DNA from: JBFWVD01 sp050246915
Lineage (GTDB): Bacteria > Actinomycetota > Acidimicrobiia > Acidimicrobiales > Ilumatobacteraceae
Assembly: GCA_050246915.1 (NCBI GenBank)
Contig: JBFWVD010000095.1
Location: 1 to 16,872 of the forward strand
Length of the DNA stretch: 16,872 nucleotides
Direction: 5' to 3'
The notes below the pieces were generated by a model. The model worked only from the letters and a program-made list of their open reading frames with translations, had not been told where the DNA came from and searched no databases. The position numbers and the translations under genes were made by a program. This document shows, one piece after another, positions 5,928 through 11,857 of the stretch (positions are counted from its first letter, which is position 1; every line of letters begins with the position of its first letter).

Positions 5928-6332
5928 TCAGGTGAGGGCGAGCTTCTCGATCGTGATGCCATTGGGCTCGAACGAGACCCGATCGACCACTGCGGACAAG
6001 ATGCTCAACGTGATCTCATCGGGCGATACATCGGACGGCCCCTCTTCGGTCTGCACGGTGGCGCGCAAGCGTCCTTGCATCACATCGAACACCGTTCGGC
6101 AGCGATGGTCGCCGTAGCGGTCGGACAACAGCGTGAACGCCTCATCGAGCGCGAGGCGGATGTCGTCGATGTCATCGACCGAGAACCCGGCATCGGCGGC
6201 CAGCGAGGCGGCCACGAGACGCAAGGTGGAGGCATAACGGGGCTGCAAGGGGATCGTCACGTCCACGAGCAGCGCCTCCGGAGCGGCATCGGTCCCGTTG
6301 GGGACGGTGTCATCAGCTCCAGCGGTCGTCAT
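5928..6332 (-). CDS. RsbW-like anti-sigma factor (HATPase_c family), divergent
   Basis: A 134-residue protein with the layout of actinobacterial RsbW/UsfX anti-sigma proteins. An N-terminal strand-helix (LLVDVTIPLQPRYASTLRLV, 21-40) comes first, then an N-box-like DDIDDIRLALDEAFTLL (53-69), a central sheet (FDVMQGRLRATVQTEEG), and a terminal ILSAVVDRVSFEPNGITIEKL. The Asn usual after DEA/SEA is a Leu, and no glycine-rich ATP lid is visible. It may bind sigma factor with weak or no kinase activity. The start is the ATG at 6332, or the GTG just before it: GGGAGG lies 14 and 11 nt upstream respectively, and TAGCGT lies 8 nt from the ATG, so a leaderless start is possible. Location beside the phosphatase/STAS operon makes it the prime candidate for holding the nearby sigma factor. 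Confidence 0.8.
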   Translation of the reverse strand: MTTAGADDTVPNGTDAAPEALLVDVTIPLQPRYASTLRLVAASLAADAGFSVDDIDDIRLALDEAFTLLSDRYGDHRCRTVFDVMQGRLRATVQTEEGPSDVSPDEITLSILSAVVDRVSFEPNGITIEKLALT

Positions 6333-6346
6333 CACCTGAAACGCTA
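6333..6346 (-). promoter_or_regulatory. Possible leaderless-type -10 box of the RsbW-like gene
   Basis: On the minus strand TAGCGT (complement of 6341-6346) lies 8 nt before the ATG and 5 nt before the adjacent GTG. No clear -35 is spaced correctly; a TTGACA on this strand at 6405-6400 is too far upstream. Confidence 0.3.
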
Positions 6347-6416
6347 CCTCCCGAGCACCCCAGGTGTTGTCAGGATACGGTGACGATCGTGAGGCGCTGG
6401 CTGTCAACTGATGTGT

Positions 6417-6442
6417 GTTTGTACCGTCGCGGTTGTGGGTAG
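6417..6442 (+). promoter_or_regulatory. SigB/SigF-type promoter of the LuxR/kinase operon
   Basis: GTTT at 6417-6420, a 16-nt spacer and GGGTAG at 6437-6442, ending 13 nt before the ATG at 6456. The leader would be only a few nucleotides, with no Shine-Dalgarno site. It places a response regulator and an RsbW-like kinase under the stress sigma factor. Confidence 0.72.
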
Positions 6443-6455
6443 GCCGACAAGCGCC

Positions 6456-7154
6456 ATGGATACAGAAGATCGACCCGGTGTGATCCCGCCTGTACGGGTG
6501 GCGTTGGTCAATGACTACGAGATCGTCGTGCGCGGTCTGGAAGCGATGCTGACCCCATTCAGCTCCCGCATACAGGTGGTCGAGATGGACGTCGGCGGGA
6601 TCCCCTCCACACCCGTGCAGGTTGCGTTGTTCGACACGTTCCCCGGCCGGCTCGAGGCACTCCATCGGGTTCGTCGGATGTGCGCCGAGGCGAAGATCGA
6701 ACACGTGGTGCTCTACACGTGGGACGCCCGCAGCGAGTTCGTGCTGATGGCTCGTGAGATGGGGGTCGATGCGGTCGTGCTCAAGGCAGCACCGGCAGCG
6801 ACCTTGGTCGAGGTCATCGAACAGGTGGCGCGCGGTGAGCCGGTCCCTTGGATCGAGGGCGTGTCGACACCGCGGCCGCATCGCACCGGCGAGCAGTTGT
6901 CCGAGCGTGAGCGGGAAGTTGCCGCGCTCATCGCGAGGGGCCTGTCGAACCGTGAAATCGCCGCTGAGTTGTTCCTCTCGACCGACACAGTCAAGACCTA
7001 CGTGAAGCGGCTGTTCCGCAAGCTCGGCGTGAACAACCGGGCACTTGCCGCCGTGGAGGCGTCGAGTCATCTCTTGCCCATTCACGAGTCCGGCCGACCA
7101 GTCGATTCGGAGCTCTGGTACCGTCCAAGTGTGACGTCCGAGCCGGGCGCCTGA
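6456..7154 (+). CDS. LuxR/NarL-type response regulator
   Basis: A 232-residue two-domain regulator. The receiver spans about 13-125. The usual acidic pair is Asn-Asp (N19-D20 in ALVNDYE), the phospho-acceptor Asp is D60 in ALFDTFPG, the switch Thr is in LYTWD (near 88), and Lys110 is in VVLKAA. The LuxR helix-turn-helix spans about 147-202: LSEREREVAALIARGLSNREIAAELFLS then DTVKTYVKRLFRKLGV (abridged). It should bind DNA as a phosphorylation-dependent dimer; no cognate histidine kinase lies in the window. The ATG at 6456 is downstream of the SigB-like promoter, whereas an ATG at 6411 lies upstream of it and cannot be used from that transcript. Two bases separate its stop from the RsbW-like gene, so the pair form an operon. 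Confidence 0.88.
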   Translation: MDTEDRPGVIPPVRVALVNDYEIVVRGLEAMLTPFSSRIQVVEMDVGGIPSTPVQVALFDTFPGRLEALHRVRRMCAEAKIEHVVLYTWDARSEFVLMAREMGVDAVVLKAAPAATLVEVIEQVARGEPVPWIEGVSTPRPHRTGEQLSEREREVAALIARGLSNREIAAELFLSTDTVKTYVKRLFRKLGVNNRALAAVEASSHLLPIHESGRPVDSELWYRPSVTSEPGA

Positions 7155-7156
7155 CG

Positions 7157-7597
7157 ATGAACTCGCTCAACCACTCGACCTTCCACGAGAGCTTCGAGTC
7201 GGTGACGTCATCAGTCCGACTCGCCCGGCGCTCGATCGCCGGATATCTGGTTGAACGGGGCATCGACGCGTCCACCATCGAGCGCGTGACGTTGGCGGTC
7301 AGCGAGCTGTGCACCAACGCGGTCGAGGCCGCCCACGGCGAGTCGCAGTCGTTCCGGGTGGAGGCAGAGGTGTCCGAGCTCGGCGAGGTGCGATGTCTGG
7401 TTGCCAACACGGCCTCGTTGCGTGATCTGCCCGCTCCCGATCGATGGGGACCGAGCGATCCCATGGCGCCGCGCGGGCGGGGGTTGGCCATCGTGCGCAA
7501 CGTCGCCGATGACTTGATCGTCGCGGCGTTGGATGGCGAAGTCGTCCTGGAGGCTCGGTTCCGCATGCGGCCTGCAGCCGGAACCACGGCCCACTGA
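7157..7597 (+). CDS. RsbW-like serine kinase/anti-sigma factor (HATPase_c)
   Basis: A 146-residue protein with a clear RsbW/SpoIIAB N-box, IERVTLAVSELCTNAVEAA (41-59, with E50 and N54), and a G2 box APRGRGLAIVRNVADDL (104-120). The G1 position, usually DxGxG, reads VANTASL, so the Asp that contacts adenine is replaced by Asn and the glycines are missing. The fold and lid are otherwise normal, so activity is uncertain. Proteins of this family bind the sigma factor and phosphorylate the STAS antagonist. It is co-transcribed with the LuxR-type regulator from a promoter of the stress-sigma type, which would build negative feedback. It may instead act on a different sigma factor or STAS protein. 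Confidence 0.85.
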   Translation: MNSLNHSTFHESFESVTSSVRLARRSIAGYLVERGIDASTIERVTLAVSELCTNAVEAAHGESQSFRVEAEVSELGEVRCLVANTASLRDLPAPDRWGPSDPMAPRGRGLAIVRNVADDLIVAALDGEVVLEARFRMRPAAGTTAH

Positions 7598-7598
7598 C

Positions 7599-7624
7599 GT
7601 TTCAACATCGTACTTCCCGGGCAC
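7599..7624 (+). promoter_or_regulatory. Possible SigB/SigF-type promoter of the small acidic gene
   Basis: GTTT at 7599-7602, a 16-nt spacer and GGGCAC at 7619-7624, beginning one base after the kinase stop. The -10 has C instead of T at the fourth position, so it is weaker than the other sites in this window. The leader would be about 43 nt and contains GAGGAG. Confidence 0.45.
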
Positions 7625-7673
7625 TGGCTTGTCACCGGTCGCGACACGCGCGGCGCATCTACGAGGAGTCCCG

Positions 7674-7889
7674 ATGACCACTGAGCCCGAACACACACCT
7701 ACTCGTCCGACGAGAGAGACGCGCGCGTTCGAGCAACGCGATGCGCAAACCCCGGCCAAGAGCGACCGTCCGCCCACCGAGGCCGAAGCGGCCGTCGCCC
7801 CGGAGGACGTGGATCCTCAGGTCGAAGAGGCGTATCGCGAGGCGCTCGAGCGCGGAGCTGCCCAGAAGGGCGAAGGCCGCATCGTGTAG
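7674..7889 (+). CDS. Small acidic hydrophilic protein, unknown function
   Basis: A 71-residue protein with no hydrophobic segment. The N-terminal half is rich in Thr, Pro, Glu and Arg and looks disordered. The C-terminal part, DPQVEEAYREALERGAAQKGEGRIV, abridged to its keys EEAYREALERGA and KGEGRI, is likely one helix plus a conserved-looking tail. Similar short tails (RGAxxKGEGxI) occur in actinobacterial hypothetical proteins I have seen, but no function is known to me. The ATG at 7674 is set by GAGGAG at 7663-7668, 5 nt upstream. It lies after the LuxR/kinase operon with its own possible stress promoter, and a hairpin follows. Confidence 0.75.
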   Translation: MTTEPEHTPTRPTRETRAFEQRDAQTPAKSDRPPTEAEAAVAPEDVDPQVEEAYREALERGAAQKGEGRIV

Positions 7890-7927
7890 CCGACGTGACC
7901 GCCCTGGCGAGGCTCGTCACGAGCATC

Positions 7928-7962
7928 GGGGCCGGCGCATCGATCACTCGAGCGCCGGCCCC
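7928..7962. terminator. GC-rich hairpin between convergent genes
   Basis: GGGGCCGGCGC (7928-7938) and GCGCCGGCCCC (7952-7962) form a perfect 11-bp stem with a 13-nt loop. There is no T-run. It is probably the terminator of the small acidic gene and could act on both strands. Confidence 0.6.
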
Positions 7963-7993
7963 ATCGAGCCGACAGTCATCGCGTCAGCACTCG

Positions 7994-8016
7994 TGACGCC
8001 TACCCTCACGGCGTCA
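7994..8016 (-). terminator. Weak hairpin after the RibD-like gene
   Basis: TGACGCC (7994-8000) and GGCGTCA (8010-8016) form a 7-bp stem with a 9-nt loop, 18 bases after the stop at 8035. No T-run is present. Confidence 0.35.
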
Positions 8017-8034
8017 ACAACGGTTGCCAAGCGA

Positions 8035-8784
8035 TCACTGACACAGGTACCGGCAGAAGATCCGGTCTCCGTGGGTCACGCTGTGGGCGAGGGTCATGGA
8101 TTGCCCGGGGCTGGCATTCTCGAACACCCGACGTTGTCCACCGCCGACAACCGGGGCGATCGTGAGGCACAGCTCATCGAGCGCACCGATACCCATGATC
8201 TCGGACAGGAGGGTGGGCCCTCCCTCGGTCAGGAGGCGTTCGATCCCGTTGTGGCGCAACGCTCGGAGAAGGGACGTCATGTCGACGATGTCGTCGCCGG
8301 CGGCCACCACCTCGGCGCGGGAGTCGGCGGCAGCGGCGACCATCTCGCGCTTGGCACTGGTCGTGACGACGAGGGGGCGTAGGTCGGACTCGGTGAACAG
8401 CGGTGTAGCGAAGTCGAGTCGGCCCGATGCGGTGACGATGACCATGCGTGGCGCGCGGCCCGACCGAGCAGTGACTGCCCCGTACTGCTCGACCCGTATC
8501 GTCTCGGCACCGACGAGCACAGCGTCTGCCTGGGTCCGCAGAAACCCGAAGAGCTCCTGGTCCGTTGGGTCCGACAGATCACCGGCCCGGCCGTTGAGCG
8601 TGGCCGAACCGTCGAGGCCCGTGACCATGTTGGCGAGCACCCATGGCCGATCATGTTGCGGTGGGCGCACGCACCCCGCGTAGAGATAGCGGAAGCCCGG
8701 GGGCAGATCGGCGCCGACGTCACGCTCTTGATCGCTGCCTGGTGTTGGCTCGATGACGGTGCCCGGATCGTTGTGAACGGTCAT
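8035..8784 (-). CDS. RibD C-terminal domain (dihydrofolate-reductase-like) reductase
   Basis: A 249-residue protein with the RibD-C/pyrimidine reductase fold. After the N-terminus come WVLANMVTGLDGSATLNGRAG (abridged; about 48-68), DQELFGFLRTQADAVLVGAETIR (about 74-96) with the NADPH-binding VGAxTxR pattern, and later LLTEGGPTLLSEI (about 188-200). There is no deaminase domain, so it is not a full bifunctional RibD. Stand-alone members are often annotated as reductases with unclear substrates. The ATG at 8784 has no ribosome site but lies 10 nt behind a SigB/SigF-like -10 box, suggesting a nearly leaderless stress transcript. It follows the metallopeptidase gene on the same strand by 21 bp. 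A role in riboflavin or deazaflavin chemistry is possible, not shown. Confidence 0.87.
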   Translation of the reverse strand: MTVHNDPGTVIEPTPGSDQERDVGADLPPGFRYLYAGCVRPPQHDRPWVLANMVTGLDGSATLNGRAGDLSDPTDQELFGFLRTQADAVLVGAETIRVEQYGAVTARSGRAPRMVIVTASGRLDFATPLFTESDLRPLVVTTSAKREMVAAAADSRAEVVAAGDDIVDMTSLLRALRHNGIERLLTEGGPTLLSEIMGIGALDELCLTIAPVVGGGQRRVFENASPGQSMTLAHSVTHGDRIFCRYLCQ

Positions 8785-8794
8785 GGCCCGACGA

Positions 8795-8819
8795 CTACCC
8801 GTGCGTCAGGTCGGCAAAC
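8795..8819 (-). promoter_or_regulatory. SigB/SigF-type promoter of the RibD-like gene
   Basis: On the minus strand GTTT (complement of 8816-8819), a 15-nt spacer and GGGTAG (complement of 8795-8800), ending 10 nt before the ATG. The -35 element lies within the last codons of the metallopeptidase gene. Confidence 0.7.
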
Positions 8820-9804
8820 CTGCTCCGGATGACACATCGTGTACTGGCGCGATCGATGGCGCGTCGCCCGATCGGCTCAATACTGCGGCGACGAAGCGGA
8901 GCTTGTCCACCGCCCGCGCCGCTGGAGCGAACGGATAGGCATCGGCCGTGCCCATGCTGCGGTTCAACTCGTTGAGCGCCACGGACAACGACGTCCACTC
9001 CTCGTAGAGCGAGTTGAACTGATTCGGATCGTCCAGGCGGTCGAGTCGTGCGGTGGCTGCAGGGGAGCTGACACCAAAGGCTCGCGCTGTCTCGACGGTG
9101 TCGATGATGTGCAGCACGTGCGCGAAGCTCTCGGCGAAGTCCTCCCACGGATGGGTCGAGGCATAGAACGAGATGAACTCGGCTGTCCATGCACCGTCGT
9201 CGACCGCTGAGTAGTGCCGGGCGAGCGCGTCGTCGTAGTCGAGGCGCTCATCGCCGAATACGGCGCGGAACTCATCGATGGTGAAGGACCGGTCACGCCA
9301 GCTCTGCCAGAACCAGTGACCCACCTCATGGCGGACATGACCGAGCGGCCGGCGGTACGGCTCGCCGAGCTGGGTGCGAACCTGCTCGATCTGCGCCGGA
9401 TCGGACTCGGCGGTGTCGAGCGTGATGAGTCCGTCACTGTGACCGATGATGGTGGGCGATTGCACCGTTCCGAATCGGTACTCGAAGCGCAGGGGTGGAT
9501 CCTCGCCGAGCGACACTCCGAGGCGGGACAACTGACGCACTACGCGACGTTTCGCCTCCTGGAACGGGAGACGACTGGGATCGTTGCCGTGATCGACGTC
9601 GAGTTGACACGCCGTGCACCAGGTACCCGGGGTCCGAGCCATCCAGTTGCAGCGGTCGGCAGACATCGACTGTGCGCACACACGGACGTCGGTTCGGAAC
9701 GCATCGGCGTGATCGTCGTAGGCGAGCGTGAGTGCACACGAGAGGCACACGGCGCTGTCGAAGAACACGGGACTCGAGCACGAGGGGCAGGTGTACCGCT
9801 TCAT
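8806..9804 (-). CDS. Zinc-ribbon putative metallopeptidase (HExxH)
   Basis: A 332-residue protein. The N-terminus is a zinc ribbon, CPSC (6-9) and CLSC (20-23), followed by a second Cys-rich segment (C43, C52, C63, C66). The middle carries LGHVRHEVGHWFW (about 154-166) with the HEVGH zinc-protease motif at 159-163. Further along, PWEDFAESFAHVLHIIDT (219-236) may supply the third ligand. This is the arrangement of the 'putative zinc-binding metallo-peptidase' family (PF15887-like). There is no signal peptide or membrane helix, so it is probably cytoplasmic; the substrate is unknown. The ATG at 9804 places the first Cys pair at the usual distance. It lacks a ribosome site but overlaps the stop of a 14-codon upstream frame (ATGA). 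A SigB/SigF-like promoter precedes that frame. It is divergent from ku. Confidence 0.85.
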   Translation of the reverse strand: MKRYTCPSCSSPVFFDSAVCLSCALTLAYDDHADAFRTDVRVCAQSMSADRCNWMARTPGTWCTACQLDVDHGNDPSRLPFQEAKRRVVRQLSRLGVSLGEDPPLRFEYRFGTVQSPTIIGHSDGLITLDTAESDPAQIEQVRTQLGEPYRRPLGHVRHEVGHWFWQSWRDRSFTIDEFRAVFGDERLDYDDALARHYSAVDDGAWTAEFISFYASTHPWEDFAESFAHVLHIIDTVETARAFGVSSPAATARLDRLDDPNQFNSLYEEWTSLSVALNELNRSMGTADAYPFAPAARAVDKLRFVAAVLSRSGDAPSIAPVHDVSSGAGLPT

Positions 9805-9845
9805 CGAATGGTCACCCGCTTGGCGGTGGGAGTTTCTGGCGTCAT
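9801..9845 (-). CDS. Predicted 14-residue leader peptide (uORF) of the metallopeptidase
   Basis: An ATG at 9845, 11 nt behind the -10 box GGGTAG, opens a 14-codon frame (MTPETPTAKRVTIR). Its TGA stop (9803-9801) overlaps the metallopeptidase ATG (9804-9802) as ATGA. The metallopeptidase has no Shine-Dalgarno site, so a leaderless uORF followed by reinitiation would explain its translation. The peptide has no recognisable attenuator pattern such as a run of one amino acid. This is a prediction from layout only. Confidence 0.45.
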   Translation of the reverse strand: MTPETPTAKRVTIR

Positions 9846-9856
9846 GGCCTTGTGAA

Positions 9857-9881
9857 CTACCCGCCGGCGAGGTCGGGAAAC
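9857..9881 (-). promoter_or_regulatory. SigB/SigF-type promoter of the metallopeptidase
   Basis: On the minus strand GTTT (complement of 9878-9881), a 15-nt spacer and GGGTAG (complement of 9857-9862). It is back-to-back with the ku promoter, the two -35 elements being about 40 bp apart. Confidence 0.7.
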
Positions 9882-9921
9882 CGGCTTTCCCGAACGATGG
9901 TGATCCCGAGCGATGTCCTTG

Positions 9922-9947
9922 GTTTACCACTTCACGTCTGAGGGTAT
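9922..9947 (+). promoter_or_regulatory. SigB/SigF-type promoter of ku
   Basis: GTTT at 9922-9925, a 16-nt spacer and GGGTAT at 9942-9947, a full match to the SigF/SigB consensus. It ends 9 nt before the ku ATG at 9957, so the mRNA should be leaderless or nearly so; no Shine-Dalgarno site is present. Confidence 0.8.
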
Positions 9948-9956
9948 GACCACGTC

Positions 9957-10856
9957 ATGGCAGCGCGCCCGGTGTGGACCGGTTCGATCACGTTCGGCAT
10001 GGTGGCGATCCCTGTACGGCTTGTGTCCGCAGTGCGTCGCAAGTCGGTTTCGTTCCATCAACTCGACAGTGAGTCGATGAGCCGGATCAAGTACCGCAAG
10101 GTCAGCGAAGCGACCGGGGAGGAAGTTCCGGCTGAACGGATCGTGAAAGCAGCCGAGGTCTCTCGGGGTCACTATGTGGTGGTGACCGATGAGGACCTGG
10201 CACCACTGGCGCCGGCGAAGGCCGCCTCGCTGGAGCTCGAGGTGTTCGTACCGGCTGACGAGATCGATCCGGTGATGTTCGACGCGTCGTACCACGTGCT
10301 GCCCGACAAGGCCGCGAGGCCCTATGCGCTTCTGGCTGGAGCGATGGCGGGAACCGGCCGGATGGGCATCGGTCGGCTGGTGATGCGCCAAAAGGAGTAC
10401 CTCGCCGCGGTTCGATCTGACGGTGATCACCTTGCGCTCTCGACCTTGGTGTTCCCTGACGAGGTCGTGCGACCACAATCGTTGGAGGACTTCGAGGTGA
10501 TCGAGTCGGTGACGGTGTCCGATCGCGAGCTGACGATGGCTCGGTCGCTCGTGGAGGCCATGAGTGGCGAGTTCGACCCCTCGGCCTACAACGACGAGTA
10601 CCGCATGGCGGTCGACGCCCTGGTCGAGCGCAAGGCGGCCGGCCAACCTCCGCTCCCGGTGGCCGCGGCGCCCGAGCGGGCCGTGGTCATCGATCTTGCC
10701 GCCGCTCTCGAAGCGAGCCTCGCAGCGGCTTCGGCGGCGAAGCGGCGACATCCGAGCTCGCGGCAGTCGCCGGCCGAGAAGGCGCTGCCCGGTGAAGAGC
10801 AGACGGCGGCGACGAAGAAGCCGAGGAAGCGCACCGCCGCGCGCAAGAGCGCTTGA
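9957..10856 (+). CDS. ku: Bacterial Ku, non-homologous end-joining protein
   Basis: A 299-residue Ku homodimer subunit that encircles broken DNA ends and recruits the ligase. The Ku core starts at once with ARPVWTGSITFGMVAIPVRL (residues 3-22, abridged) and continues with SRIKYRKVSEATGEEV, HYVVVTDEDL, PYALLAGAM, and VLPDKAARPY around the beta-barrel. The core ends near 255. The tail is Ala/Lys/Arg-rich with KKPRKRTAARKSA at the end, as in other actinobacterial Ku proteins, where basic tails contact DNA. The ATG at 9957 is the only sensible start and lies directly behind a consensus SigB/SigF-type promoter. The ligase gene follows in the same direction after 49 bp. This supports stress- or stationary-phase expression of end joining. 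Confidence 0.96.
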   Translation: MAARPVWTGSITFGMVAIPVRLVSAVRRKSVSFHQLDSESMSRIKYRKVSEATGEEVPAERIVKAAEVSRGHYVVVTDEDLAPLAPAKAASLELEVFVPADEIDPVMFDASYHVLPDKAARPYALLAGAMAGTGRMGIGRLVMRQKEYLAAVRSDGDHLALSTLVFPDEVVRPQSLEDFEVIESVTVSDRELTMARSLVEAMSGEFDPSAYNDEYRMAVDALVERKAAGQPPLPVAAAPERAVVIDLAAALEASLAAASAAKRRHPSSRQSPAEKALPGEEQTAATKKPRKRTAARKSA

Positions 10857-10905
10857 CACCGAGCTGGACATCGCCTTTGCCGGCCACGGCGAGGGATTGA
10901 CGCCG

Positions 10906-11847
10906 GTGTCGTCCGTGATCGGGTACTCCTGGCCGATCGCACCGATGCGCGCCGTGACGGGGACGGTGCCGGGATCCGACGGGTCGACGCGGGAGGGGTG
11001 GGTGTTCGAACCGAAGTGGGACGGTCATCGCGCCTTGGTGCGTGCCAATCCCCGTGGCATCTCGGTGGCGAGCTCGAGCGGTTCGCCCCGAGATCAGCAG
11101 TGGCCGTGGATCAAGGACATCACCTTCCCCGTCCACGACGGCGACCTCGTTGTCGATGCGGAGGTGATCGGGGTGGACGAGGCCGGTCGACACCGGTTCG
11201 AGTACGTCGGCAACAGCGCGATGACCCACATGTTGGTCGTGTTCGACGTTCCGGTGCTCCATGGCCGTTCGCTCATGCACGAGACGTGGTCGAACCGCCG
11301 TGATGCACTCGAGGACCTCGGCCTCAGCGGGCCGCGCGTGTTCATCACACCGGTCACCGACGAAGCCGAATCGATGATGTCGGTGACGAAGGCCGAGCAC
11401 TTCGAGGGAGTGATCGCCAAGCGTGTGGATTCGCCCTACCTCGCCGGTCAACGATCCACCGCGTGGCGCAAGGTCAAACATCGACGCCGCCAGGAGGTCG
11501 TGGTCGGTGGGTATCAGATGGGTCGTGGCGGGCGGCGAGGGGCAATCGGTTCGTTGCTCGTTGGTGTCGTCGTTGATGGCGCGCTGCGCTACGTCGGTTC
11601 GGTCGGATCGGGCATCACGGCGGCTCACAGCAATCAGCTGAGCATGGCCATCGGTCCGTTGCTCACCGAGCATTGCCCCTTCGAGCCGATGCCAAAGGTC
11701 GATCGCTCCTTGGTGCGTTGGCTACTGCCCTCGCTGGTGGCCGAGGTGGCGTTCGCCGAGTGGACCATGGCCGGGATGCTCCGCCATCCGGTGTTCATCG
11801 GGCTGAGGTCGGACAAGGCTCCATCCGACGTGGTGCGCGAGCCCTGA
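10906..11847 (+). CDS. ATP-dependent DNA ligase (LigC / LigD ligase-domain type)
   Basis: A 313-residue stand-alone ligase. Nucleotidyltransferase motifs are complete: motif I EPKWDG with the adenylated Lys37, motif III VVDAEV with Glu86, motif IIIa VVFDVP (111-116), motif IV EGVIAK (168-173), and motif V WRKVKH (187-192). An OB-fold domain follows (about 196-295), including GSLLVGV and LRYVGSVGSGI. No polymerase (PolD) or 3'-nuclease (PE) domain is attached, unlike classical LigD. Motif Ia is unusual, SVASSSG where Arg is common. The GTG at 10906 is chosen because GAGGGA at 10891-10896 lies 9 nt upstream; an ATG at 10945 is the alternative. Location behind ku points to double-strand break sealing. 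It converges on the SDR gene with 10 bp between stops. Confidence 0.9.
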   Translation: MSSVIGYSWPIAPMRAVTGTVPGSDGSTREGWVFEPKWDGHRALVRANPRGISVASSSGSPRDQQWPWIKDITFPVHDGDLVVDAEVIGVDEAGRHRFEYVGNSAMTHMLVVFDVPVLHGRSLMHETWSNRRDALEDLGLSGPRVFITPVTDEAESMMSVTKAEHFEGVIAKRVDSPYLAGQRSTAWRKVKHRRRQEVVVGGYQMGRGGRRGAIGSLLVGVVVDGALRYVGSVGSGITAAHSNQLSMAIGPLLTEHCPFEPMPKVDRSLVRWLLPSLVAEVAFAEWTMAGMLRHPVFIGLRSDKAPSDVVREP

Positions 11848-11857
11848 CGCTTGCGGT

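Noticed and set aside
6400..6405. TTGACA on the minus strand upstream of the RsbW-like gene
   Set aside because: No -10 box at 16-19 nt; the nearest TATCCT-like sequence is about 24 nt away.
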